Assembly (NCBI GenBank): GCA_013138675.1 | Contig: WTCH01000153.1 | Location: forward strand, 1 to 12,880 | Direction of reading: 5' to 3' | Length of the DNA stretch: 12,880 nt | Source: Woeseiaceae bacterium | GTDB lineage: Bacteria; Pseudomonadota; Gammaproteobacteria; Steroidobacterales; Woeseiaceae | Part shown: positions 1-6,376 of the stretch, in pieces | Position numbering within the stretch: the stretch's first letter is position 1 | How the letters are laid out: every line of letters begins with the position of its first letter | Program-made: the position numbers and the translations under genes | The notes under the pieces: model-generated | What the model was told of the DNA's origin: nothing | Seen by the model: the letters and a program-made list of their open reading frames with translations, nothing else | The model's database searches: none

Positions 1-1
1 G

Positions 2-139
2 TCAACACAAGTGCTGCACAAGACCTGGAATGAGTTTTCTCCGGACCTCGACAGCAGTGAGGACGCCAAAGAAGCCATTATCCTGGCTATCGACACCGTT
101 CGCTCGGACGCGCTGATACTATTGCAGCGACTCGATTAA
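2..139 (+). CDS. 3' end of an unidentified gene (partial)
   Basis: An open frame enters from the left edge and ends with TAA at 137-139, leaving about 45 residues. The visible tail is acidic and looks helical (segments such as DSSEDAKEAII and DALILLQRLD), with no signal peptide, membrane segment or motif that I recognise. Codon use resembles that of the neighbours, so I take it as the C-terminus of a real soluble protein. The next gene starts 11 bases downstream on the same strand, so the two may be cotranscribed. Function unknown. Confidence 0.55.
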   Translation, partial: STQVLHKTWNEFSPDLDSSEDAKEAIILAIDTVRSDALILLQRLD

Positions 140-150
140 CAGGTCCGAAT

Positions 151-552
151 ATGCACACACGTTACTTGATGGCGTTGAGCGCGATCTTCCTCGCGATCGC
201 GGGACTGATCACCTCGTACTTTCCGGAAAAGGTACTCGAAACGCATGGTGTCGTTCCGAACAACACGATGTTGTTGCTCATCCAGATGATGGGAGCGCTT
301 TACCTCGGTTTCGCTATTCTTAATTGGACTGCGAGGGGCGTGTTGATCGGTGGCATCTATGCCCGACCGGTTGCGCTTGGTAATTTTCTGCACTTTGCGA
401 TGGTTGGTGTGATGCTGGTGAAGGCGGCCATCGTGCATGAGGTGATTCAACTCGCGACGAGCGGCTTCGTGTTTTCGGCATTCGCGATCTGGTTCGGCAT
501 CGTGCTGTTCCGGCCCCCTGTCGCGAAGCCGGCCCAGCACAACGATTCCTGA
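151..552 (+). CDS. Small four-helix integral membrane protein, function unknown
   Basis: This encodes 133 residues dominated by hydrophobic stretches. Four membrane helices are visible, at about residues 5-23, 40-58, 75-92 and 104-121, followed by a short polar tail. The ATG at 151 is preceded by a weak AGG about 9 bases upstream. I do not recognise the family with confidence; it resembles the many small DUF-type four-helix proteins of proteobacterial inner membranes. It lies 11 bases after an upstream open frame, which suggests a shared transcript. Its TGA (550-552) directly abuts the stop codon of the convergent SRPBCC gene, with no base between them. No catalytic residues can be proposed. 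Confidence 0.8.
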   Translation: MHTRYLMALSAIFLAIAGLITSYFPEKVLETHGVVPNNTMLLLIQMMGALYLGFAILNWTARGVLIGGIYARPVALGNFLHFAMVGVMLVKAAIVHEVIQLATSGFVFSAFAIWFGIVLFRPPVAKPAQHNDS

Positions 553-1089
553 TTACACGTCCAGTCGTTTTTCGTACTCTGCTTCGAACCTGGTGTGCGC
601 CTCCCAGAACGCGCGCGGCTCCTTGTCTTCCAGAACGTCGGCAAGAATGTTGAGGTGGGTGTGCCAGCCGCCGCTGACACTGAGGATGGTATCGCCGGAT
701 TCAAGGCGCCGATGCGTCAGCACCAGGCGCACCTTGTCGCCAAGGTCTTCGAGCTCGTAGCACACCTCCGACGACTCGTCTTCAAAATCCCAGATGTGTG
801 AGACCGCGTGAGGGGGCTCCCAGCGTGTGACCTTGCCGGTGAAAAACAACTCTTCCGGCATGTCTTTGTATTTCTCCGGACGAGTAATGTCCTCAGCCCT
901 GGAAAGCGTCGCATTGTGGAAATGCATGTCGACATCGCCGTCATTGCCGGGCCCAATATCCCCGGCACATAGCCACTTCGCGCGCTTGTCACTCTCGACG
1001 ATGTAACTCCATACACGTTCGATGGGCCCGGGCAGGGTGCGCTCGAAGCGCACTGTCCTGTCATCAATCAGTTCACCAAATTCACTCAT
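553..1089 (-). CDS. SRPBCC family protein (AHSA1-type, START-like fold)
   Basis: This is a cytoplasmic protein of 178 residues. Family features are the N-terminal strand with the pattern VRFERTLPGPIERVWSYI, then the W-containing segment DKRAKWLCAGD, the central GKVTRWEPPHAVSHIWDFED, and a C-terminal helix starting at GGWHTHLNIL. These match the AHSA1/Aha1 branch of the SRPBCC superfamily, small proteins with a hydrophobic ligand cavity. Ligand and role are unknown. I start at the ATG at 1089 because GAGGAG lies about 9 bases upstream; an in-frame ATG at 1110 would add seven residues but has no good ribosome site. An ArsR gene lies just upstream on the same strand, a very common arrangement in which the ArsR protein controls the SRPBCC gene. 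The C-terminus abuts a convergent gene. Confidence 0.88.
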   Translation of the reverse strand: MSEFGELIDDRTVRFERTLPGPIERVWSYIVESDKRAKWLCAGDIGPGNDGDVDMHFHNATLSRAEDITRPEKYKDMPEELFFTGKVTRWEPPHAVSHIWDFEDESSEVCYELEDLGDKVRLVLTHRRLESGDTILSVSGGWHTHLNILADVLEDKEPRAFWEAHTRFEAEYEKRLDV

Positions 1090-1116
1090 CGTTTTTCTCC
1101 TCTTATTCATCCGATC

Positions 1117-1422
1117 CTATTCATCCGATTCGGCAAGCAGCCGTTCGAGCTTGTCGAGACGTTGTGTCCAGAATTTCTGCACCTTGCCGAGCCACTCGTC
1201 GATCTCGTCAAGTGCGTCATCGCTGAGGCTGTAGATGCGACGCTGCGCATCGGCGCGGGCGGTGACGATGCCGGCCTCACGCAGCACCTTGAGGTGTTGC
1301 GAAACGGCGGGTCGGCTCATTTCGAATTGGTCGGCGAGGTCGCCAAACGACGTTTCACTCAGCGCGAGTGACTCGATGATGCGCCGGCGCGTAGGGTCGG
1401 CAAGGGCAATGAAGGTATCCAT
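1117..1422 (-). CDS. ArsR-family winged-helix transcriptional regulator, cysteine-free
   Basis: This is a DNA-binding repressor of 101 residues. The N-terminus has the ADPTRRRIIESL signature of the ArsR fold. The recognition region runs from about residue 29 (FGDLADQFEMSRPAVSQHL) and continues into the wing (ARADAQRRIYSL). The protein contains no cysteine, so the classical metal-sensing sites are absent. This is typical of the ArsR subgroup paired with SRPBCC/AHSA1 genes. I prefer the ATG at 1422; an in-frame TTG at 1428 is possible, but a likely -10 box ends at 1430. An 18-base palindrome lies immediately upstream, consistent with autorepression. The SRPBCC gene follows 27 bases downstream and is probably cotranscribed. 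The inducing signal is unknown. Confidence 0.92.
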   Translation of the reverse strand: MDTFIALADPTRRRIIESLALSETSFGDLADQFEMSRPAVSQHLKVLREAGIVTARADAQRRIYSLSDDALDEIDEWLGKVQKFWTQRLDKLERLLAESDE

Positions 1423-1429
1423 GCCCAAA

Positions 1430-1457
1430 GTATTAAGTAATTACTTAATTAAGTCAA
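1430..1457 (-). promoter_or_regulatory. Promoter of the arsR-SRPBCC unit
   Basis: Reading the minus strand, TTGACT (1452-1457) is a near-consensus -35 box and TAATAC (1430-1435) a -10 box, 16 bases apart. Shifting the -10 to AATACT gives 17. The expected transcription start falls around 1422-1424, on or beside the preferred ATG, so the mRNA would be leaderless or nearly so. No Shine-Dalgarno sequence precedes the ATG. Confidence 0.65.
1432..1449. promoter_or_regulatory. Probable ArsR operator: 18-base perfect palindrome
   Basis: ATTAAGTAATTACTTAAT is identical to its own reverse complement, centred at 1440/1441. It fills the spacer between the -35 and -10 boxes and touches the -10, so a bound dimer would block RNA polymerase. 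AT-rich dyads of this sort are typical ArsR/SmtB operators. Binding by the adjacent regulator is inferred. Confidence 0.75.
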
Positions 1458-1470
1458 CACTTATCTACTG

Positions 1471-3300
1471 TCAGAATTCTATTCCAACAATCAGGGGGTC
1501 GTGATCCGAGGCTCTGTAAGGGTTTGTCGGGTCAAACAGGGCGGGATCGCGCCCGAATTCGAGGTTGTAGTCGTTGAGCCGTGCCTCGTCCGCATTGATG
1601 TGCCACTCGGCCGCATCCACGACTTTCGCCGCCAGGCTTCGCGATGCCAGCGCATGATCAAGTGCGCCGAGTTGCCCGTCGAATTCGAAGGAGTACGCAT
1701 CCGCGCCAATAAATGTGTCGGCAAGACTGACATAGCCGGCACTCTTGAACGACATCACTGCATCGCCCATGGCATGTGTATTGAAATCGCCAACTATCAG
1801 GTAGTCCGTGTCGCCGCTCGATGTGGGATCCGAAGCGATCCAGTCGATCATTGCGGCTGCGCCTGCATTACGCGTTGCGCTGCAATGGCTCTGGCCATCA
1901 CCAACTTTCGGATCGCCGTCGCTGGCGCAGCTGGAACCCTTGGACTTGAGATGATTGTTGACGATGGTCAGTTGCTCACCACTGGCTACACTGCGGAAGG
2001 TCTGCGCCAGCGCGGGCCGGTGTCGGCGGTCATTGAACCGGGCGTCGACGCTGGAGTCGAGCAGGGCATAAGGCCCGACTAACTGCACATCTGCAGGCCG
2101 GAACACGAACCCGACCTTGATCGCATCACTGCCGATCGTTCCAGTATCGACAAAGTCATAGGTGTCAGCGCCGAATACGGCGTTGAGTCCACCGACGATA
2201 GAGCGCAGCGATTCGCTGGCGTTGTTCTCGAGTTCAACTATTGCAACGATGTCCGCGTCGAGCGACGCTATCATCGAGACGGTTTTTCTCTGTTGCCGCG
2301 AAAACTCTTCTTCACTATTGGCTCCACGACAGTCCAGATCGCTGGCTGGCCCACACACATTGGGTCCGGTGTCGATGGTTGTGAAATAGTTATTCAGATT
2401 AAGACTCGCGACGCGAAGAGCACCGCTGACATTCGGTGCGCCTGGCCGAGGATTCACTGAATCAAATTGTGGATCGAGAGTGGGCATCAGGCGATAAGCT
2501 TCGGTCCCAGCAGGACCACTACCCCGTGAGTAACGCAACACGCCAGTCAAATTTATGATCTCGTCGCCGTTTCGGATCGAGCGCACGGCGGCATCATTGT
2601 TGCTGCGCAGACCATCATCAAGGTAAATGCGTCTCGCAGCGACAGCATCAAGATGAGCAGCGTAACCTTCGACATCGGGAACGTTTCGGCTCGTGAAGGA
2701 GTATTGACGGCCACCCTCACTCAACAAGATCTCACCGAAGCGCTCGAGGTTGCGAAGCTGGCTGACCGTCAAGGTCTGCGGAAAAGTGATGAGCATGCCC
2801 TCGTAGCGCTCGAGGTCGGCAATAAGCTCTCCGTCGCTGTTTGTCGTCGTTGCTGCCACCGGCAGGTTGATTGGCACGGCTTGTATCGCGCCGGCTCCAA
2901 GCACGCTTACCGCCGAGGCATTTATCTGTGTTTCCCCGAAATACTCGTTAACAGTTCCGGTGACACGAACGGCATCGCCGACGTCCACATCGGTCGCCGG
3001 ACTGTTGCCGTCAAAGATGAAAACACCATCCGACGTCGCAAAATCGGCGTCCGCAACGCTCTGAATGTAGAAGCCGCCGAGATTTCGGGCAATATCGGCG
3101 TCGCCTTCCTGGAAGTCTCCGGTTACGACGCCTTCAACCATGACGTCCTGGCCTACTAGTGGGCTCGCTTCTCCCGCACCCTGAACGTCATAAATTGCGG
3201 TAAGCGTTGGTCCAGCCGGCGGTGGCGGATTGCTTGAAGTGCCACCATTCCCACCGCAGGCAATCAACGTCAGGGCGACAAAAATCAGGAAGATGCGCAT
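1471..3300 (-). CDS. Lipoprotein nuclease of the endonuclease/exonuclease/phosphatase family (ExeM/NucH-like)
   Basis: This is a protein of 609 residues. Residues 1-15 form a lipoprotein signal with lipobox L-I-A-C and lipidated Cys15, followed by a Gly/Ser/Pro-rich tether. Residues about 34-135 look like the OB-fold domain of YhcR/ExeM nucleases. The EEP catalytic domain covers about 295-609. Visible active-site elements are the LNLNN strand (from about 300), VELENN with E356/E358, NNHLKSK with H450, GDFN with D505/N507, LDH with D548/H549, and the terminal SDHD with D599-H600-D601. All expected catalytic elements are present. The likely role is extracellular or surface DNA degradation, for phosphate scavenging or biofilm DNA turnover as described for ExeM. 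I chose the ATG at 3300 because the signal peptide begins there; no clear ribosome site precedes it. It lies 41 bases after the pirin gene. Confidence 0.9.
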   Translation of the reverse strand: MRIFLIFVALTLIACGGNGGTSSNPPPPAGPTLTAIYDVQGAGEASPLVGQDVMVEGVVTGDFQEGDADIARNLGGFYIQSVADADFATSDGVFIFDGNSPATDVDVGDAVRVTGTVNEYFGETQINASAVSVLGAGAIQAVPINLPVAATTTNSDGELIADLERYEGMLITFPQTLTVSQLRNLERFGEILLSEGGRQYSFTSRNVPDVEGYAAHLDAVAARRIYLDDGLRSNNDAAVRSIRNGDEIINLTGVLRYSRGSGPAGTEAYRLMPTLDPQFDSVNPRPGAPNVSGALRVASLNLNNYFTTIDTGPNVCGPASDLDCRGANSEEEFSRQQRKTVSMIASLDADIVAIVELENNASESLRSIVGGLNAVFGADTYDFVDTGTIGSDAIKVGFVFRPADVQLVGPYALLDSSVDARFNDRRHRPALAQTFRSVASGEQLTIVNNHLKSKGSSCASDGDPKVGDGQSHCSATRNAGAAAMIDWIASDPTSSGDTDYLIVGDFNTHAMGDAVMSFKSAGYVSLADTFIGADAYSFEFDGQLGALDHALASRSLAAKVVDAAEWHINADEARLNDYNLEFGRDPALFDPTNPYRASDHDPLIVGIEF

Positions 3301-3306
3301 GCCGCC

Positions 3307-3312
3307 ATTGTA
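3307..3312 (-). promoter_or_regulatory. Possible -10 box of the nuclease gene
   Basis: On the minus strand TACAAT (one mismatch from TATAAT) lies exactly six bases before the nuclease ATG. A start of transcription here would fall on the ATG. The matching -35 position is poor, and the gene may instead be read from upstream, so this is weak. Confidence 0.25.
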
Positions 3313-3341
3313 GCGCGAAGTTCTGGAGCGCAGCGTTGGCC

Positions 3342-4040
3342 TCAACCCATATCGAACAGTATCGCCTCGGCATCGCTGATGGCAGAAATAGCCAATGAAT
3401 CAACTTCGTGAATCGCAACGCCATCACCCGCCTCGAGTTTCTCACCGTTCGCCGCCACGGAACCGGCCACAATTTGCAGGTACCCGCTGTGCCCTTTGGC
3501 AAAGGAATGTGCCAACTCGCTGCCCGGTTCGAGCACGCTGGCATACAGGTCGACCGCCTGGTGCACGGTCATCGATGAATCACGCCCGTCGCTTGATGCG
3601 ACAAGCCGCCATTGATTGAGTTTGTCTCCACGAGTGAAGTGCTGCTGTTCATAGCCGGGTTGCAACGATGACTCGCGCGGCAGAATCCAGATCTGCAGCA
3701 GATGCACTGACTGGTCGGCCGAGTGATTGAACTCACTGTGAAATACACCGGTTCCGGCCGTCATGCGCTGTACATCACCAGCCTGGATCACTGAGCCGTT
3801 GCCCATGCTGTCTTTGTGCTCGAGTGCGCCATCAATGATGTAGGTGACGATTTCCATGTCTTTATGGGGGTGCGTACCAAACCCCTGGCTTGGATCGATG
3901 CGATCTTCATTGATGACACGCAGCGGGCCGAAATTCATCATCTCGGGGTTGTGGTAGTTAGCAAACGAGAACGTGTGTTTTGCTTTAAGCCAGCCGTGAT
4001 CGGCCGCACCACGACTGTCTGAACGTACAACCTGAAACAT
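3342..4040 (-). CDS. Pirin-family cupin protein (YhhW-type, quercetin 2,3-dioxygenase-like)
   Basis: This is a cytoplasmic bicupin of 232 residues, close to the length of E. coli YhhW. The N-terminal cupin carries the full metal site: H57 and H59 in GTHPHKDME, H101 and E103 in VFHSEF. These correspond to the iron ligands of pirins. The N-terminal pattern (DHGWLKAKHTFSFANY, then NFGPLRVINEDR) is diagnostic of the family. YhhW and human pirin oxidise quercetin in vitro, but the natural substrate is unclear. The ATG at 4040 has an excellent AGGAGGT about six bases upstream. The gene follows the azoreductase by 23 bases and so is probably in its operon. That pairing suggests a role in handling quinones or aromatic electrophiles. 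Confidence 0.93.
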   Translation of the reverse strand: MFQVVRSDSRGAADHGWLKAKHTFSFANYHNPEMMNFGPLRVINEDRIDPSQGFGTHPHKDMEIVTYIIDGALEHKDSMGNGSVIQAGDVQRMTAGTGVFHSEFNHSADQSVHLLQIWILPRESSLQPGYEQQHFTRGDKLNQWRLVASSDGRDSSMTVHQAVDLYASVLEPGSELAHSFAKGHSGYLQIVAGSVAANGEKLEAGDGVAIHEVDSLAISAISDAEAILFDMG

Positions 4041-4063
4041 AATCGAAACCTCCTTTGTCGCCC

Positions 4064-4681
4064 TTAGGCAGTATTGGCAGCCAGTCTGGGGGCCGTATAA
4101 ACCAGGTCTGCGATTTGCACTCGCGCCGCATCTAATGATTCATCACGTTTGCTATTCAACTGTTCTGCAGCAACAAACTCGATATCCGTGATACCGATGA
4201 ACGCCAGGGCGTGGCGCAAGTAAGGTGTAGCGAAATCGTAGTCGCTGCCGACGGCCACGCCACCGGACGCCACAACGATGTACGCCTTCTTGCCCTGCAA
4301 CAAACCTACAGGCCCGTTCTCGGTATATCGAAATGTCAGGCGCGCACGCGAGATCATGTCGATCCATGCTTTCAACACGGCCGGTATGCTGAAATTGTAG
4401 ACGGGCACACCCATCACGAGGACGTCGGCGTCACGTAACTCTGAGACCAGTGCATCCGAGTAGGCCAGGGTATTGCGCTGTTCTGCGCTGCGCGAATCTT
4501 CCGGTGTAAAATTTGCGGCGATCCATGCCTCGTTAACAAATGGCACATTGTCTGCAAGGTCTCTGCGAGCCACGTCGATTGTGTCGTAGTGCGATTCGAG
4601 CGCTGCAATCAACTCTGCCGTTAACATTCGACTCGTTGAATCATGGCGTCTGCCGCTTGCGCTAATTTCCAGGACATTCAT
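4064..4681 (-). CDS. azoR: FMN-dependent NADH:quinone oxidoreductase / azoreductase (AzoR)
   Basis: This is a cytoplasmic flavodoxin-fold enzyme of 205 residues; E. coli AzoR has about 200. It reduces quinones and azo dyes by two-electron hydride transfer using NAD(P)H and FMN. Evidence is the N-terminal phosphate-binding loop (SASGRRHDSTS, residues 7-17), the flavin-binding block MGVPVYNFSIP (90-100, matching the MYNF motif of AzoR), the following KAWID, and the ASGG loop at 138-141. I start at the ATG at 4681, which has GGAGAG about five bases upstream; a GTG at 4693 would add four residues and has no ribosome site. The gene is divergent from a LysR regulator and leads into a pirin gene, an arrangement that fits LysR-controlled quinone or electrophile defence. 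Confidence 0.93.
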   Translation of the reverse strand: MNVLEISASGRRHDSTSRMLTAELIAALESHYDTIDVARRDLADNVPFVNEAWIAANFTPEDSRSAEQRNTLAYSDALVSELRDADVLVMGVPVYNFSIPAVLKAWIDMISRARLTFRYTENGPVGLLQGKKAYIVVASGGVAVGSDYDFATPYLRHALAFIGITDIEFVAAEQLNSKRDESLDAARVQIADLVYTAPRLAANTA

Positions 4682-4718
4682 GTTTCTCTCCACACATTGC
4701 TTGAAACACAGTGTGACT

Positions 4719-4735
4719 ATTGTGAAATACAGAAT
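4719..4735. promoter_or_regulatory. Candidate LysR binding dyad between azoR and lysR
   Basis: The segment ATTGTGAAATACAGAAT has interrupted dyad symmetry (ATTnTG, five bases, CAnAAT), the general shape of a LysR-type box. It sits in the 98-base divergent region, 38 bases upstream of the azoR start. A second small dyad, ACACaGTGT, lies at 4706-4714. Binding is inferred from position and symmetry only. Confidence 0.4.
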
Positions 4736-4747
4736 AAACAGTATATT
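4720..4747 (+). promoter_or_regulatory. Possible promoter of the LysR gene
   Basis: TTGTGA (4720-4725) and TATATT (4742-4747) are separated by 16 bases and point toward the LysR gene. The -35 element lies inside the candidate LysR dyad, which would allow autorepression. No Shine-Dalgarno sequence is obvious before the ATG at 4780. Confidence 0.3.
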
Positions 4748-4779
4748 GAGAATAAGATTGTTCTGAAAATAGCAACAAT

Positions 4780-5715
4780 ATGAATCGATTCGAAGATCTG
4801 CAGGCGTTCGTGGCGGTGGTAGAAACCGGCAGCTTTACGGCTGCCGCGGAGCGTCTCAACATGGCGAAGTCGGCCGTCAGCCGGCGAATGGCATCGCTCG
4901 AGGAGAGTCTCGGCGTGCAGTTGTTGCAGCGAACGACGCGTCGGCTGAATCTCACGGATACCGGACGCAGTTTCTACGAACGCAGTGCCCGCATACTCGC
5001 CGACCTTGATGAGGCAGAAGCGGCGGTACATCAGGAGCACGGCGAGCTTCGCGGCCAATTGCGTGTCGCGCTACCGCTGTCCTTCAGTGTTCGCCACATG
5101 TGCATGCCGATTGCGGAGTTTGCTCGCCAACATCCACAAGTGATCTTTGACCTTGATCTCAATGATCGGCGAGTAGACCTCGTGCAGGAAGGTGCAGATC
5201 TTGCGCTTCGCATCGGCCGTCTTTCGGATTCGTCGCTGATCGCCCGTAAGCTGTTCGATACACGCACCGTGATATGTGCGTCCCAGGCGTACATTGATGC
5301 CCACGGGGCACCGCAGACGCCCAGCGATCTGTCGGACCACCGTTGCCTGGTGTACGGCAATGTCAGCACACCCGGTTACTGGGTTGCACAAGATGATGAA
5401 GGCAAGAAATATCCCGTTGATGTCCAGGCCGCGTTGACGGCATCAAGTGGTGACCTGCTGGCAGACCTGGCGGCAAACGGGATGGGTGTTGTATTGCAGC
5501 CGACGTTTATCGCTGGCGAGTTGATCAAACGTGGGGATCTGGTACCTCTGTTGACGAACTATCATTGGCCAACGACACCTGCTTACGCCGTGTATCCACC
5601 CACGCGCCACTTGTCGCATCGTGTACGAACATTCATAGATTTTCTCGTTGAGTATTTCTCCGGCACCCCCTACTGGGATGAAGACTGCGAACTACTCAGT
5701 GCAAAGCAAAGCTGA
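4780..5715 (+). CDS. LysR-family transcriptional regulator
   Basis: This has 311 residues, the usual LysR length. Residues about 4-60 form the winged helix-turn-helix, with the typical ETGSFTAAAERLNMAKSAVSR recognition region (interrupted here only for citation) and the linker helix TTRRLNLTDTGRSFYERS. The rest is the periplasmic-binding-protein-like effector domain, with the usual LRVALPLSF start near residue 88 and the GADLALRIG and GMGVVLQPTF segments of the CrgA/DsdC-like subgroup. It is divergent from azoR, so it likely controls azoR and the following pirin gene; the inducer may be a quinone or related electrophile, but that is inferred. The last 46 bases overlap the end of the convergent YhhN-type gene. 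Confidence 0.93.
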   Translation: MNRFEDLQAFVAVVETGSFTAAAERLNMAKSAVSRRMASLEESLGVQLLQRTTRRLNLTDTGRSFYERSARILADLDEAEAAVHQEHGELRGQLRVALPLSFSVRHMCMPIAEFARQHPQVIFDLDLNDRRVDLVQEGADLALRIGRLSDSSLIARKLFDTRTVICASQAYIDAHGAPQTPSDLSDHRCLVYGNVSTPGYWVAQDDEGKKYPVDVQAALTASSGDLLADLAANGMGVVLQPTFIAGELIKRGDLVPLLTNYHWPTTPAYAVYPPTRHLSHRVRTFIDFLVEYFSGTPYWDEDCELLSAKQS

Positions 5716-6326
5716 CCGGCGTAATACAAAGGCAGGCCCCAGATGATGGTCGGAAAGTCGACCGCGACAATGCTTTGTGCTGCGACAGACAGGTCGGATA
5801 CGAAAAACAGCAGCGCGCCTACGGCAACCAGCGTAGGACCGCCGGCACCTTTGCACGCGAAAGCAGCAATAACCATCAGGCTGATCACACCGATGTAGGC
5901 ATGGACTGGCATGATGAGATAGGGGGCGAGGTATGGCTTTAACCAAAGGGTCGCCGCCGCGGCTGCCAGCAACACGGGTAGCGCAGACATCAGGGCCCAT
6001 TTTCGATTGATTCCGAGCGTTGCGAATGCCGTGATGTAAGCCAGGTGTGCGAGCAGGAAGCTACTCAGGCCCAGCAGGAACCGGCCCTGGGACACACCAA
6101 TCAACATCATGTCACCGGCAAAGGACAGCACCAGTCCGATGAAGAGAATTCGGCCATAACGGTGCTGCAGGGCGCCCACACTGATCGCAGTGGCCAAAAA
6201 GCCGGTAGAAGCGATGACCTTGGCGCCTGCAGCGAGAGGCAGCGAGTCAATCCGCAGGAAATACACCAGGGCCATGACGGCAAGTGCGGTCACCGCCACC
6301 AGGACTATTGTTAGAGGACGTTTCAC
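5670..6326 (-). CDS. YhhN-family integral membrane protein (lysoplasmalogenase-like)
   Basis: About 218 residues, with some seven or eight hydrophobic helices. Family signatures are an early AAGAKVIASTGFLATA, then a conserved acidic site in SFAGDMMLIG, and the FLLAHLAYITAF helix. These match the YhhN/TMEM86 family, whose characterised animal members hydrolyse the vinyl-ether bond of lysoplasmalogens. Bacterial members are less well known and may act on other lysolipids. The conserved acidic residues (Asp in GDMM, His in LAH) are intact. The start is uncertain: I use GTG at 6326, just before the first helix; TTG at 6359 would add 11 residues. Neither has a strong ribosome site. The 3' end overlaps the LysR gene by 46 bases in the opposite orientation. 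Confidence 0.85.
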   Translation of the reverse strand: MKRPLTIVLVAVTALAVMALVYFLRIDSLPLAAGAKVIASTGFLATAISVGALQHRYGRILFIGLVLSFAGDMMLIGVSQGRFLLGLSSFLLAHLAYITAFATLGINRKWALMSALPVLLAAAAATLWLKPYLAPYLIMPVHAYIGVISLMVIAAFACKGAGGPTLVAVGALLFFVSDLSVAAQSIVAVDFPTIIWGLPLYYAGQLCFALSSSQSSSQ

Positions 6327-6376
6327 GACACGATGGTAACCTATACGAACGAATTTCAACCGCCGGGAGTTGGTGC

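Noticed and set aside
1117..1422. Metal-sensing role for the ArsR protein
   Set aside because: The protein has no cysteine and the neighbour is an SRPBCC gene, with no metal transport gene nearby.
1501..3159. Long plus-strand frames (193 and 168 residues) opposite the nuclease gene
   Set aside because: The nuclease frame has a full set of catalytic motifs and a signal peptide; the opposite frames have Cys/Arg/His-rich unnatural composition.
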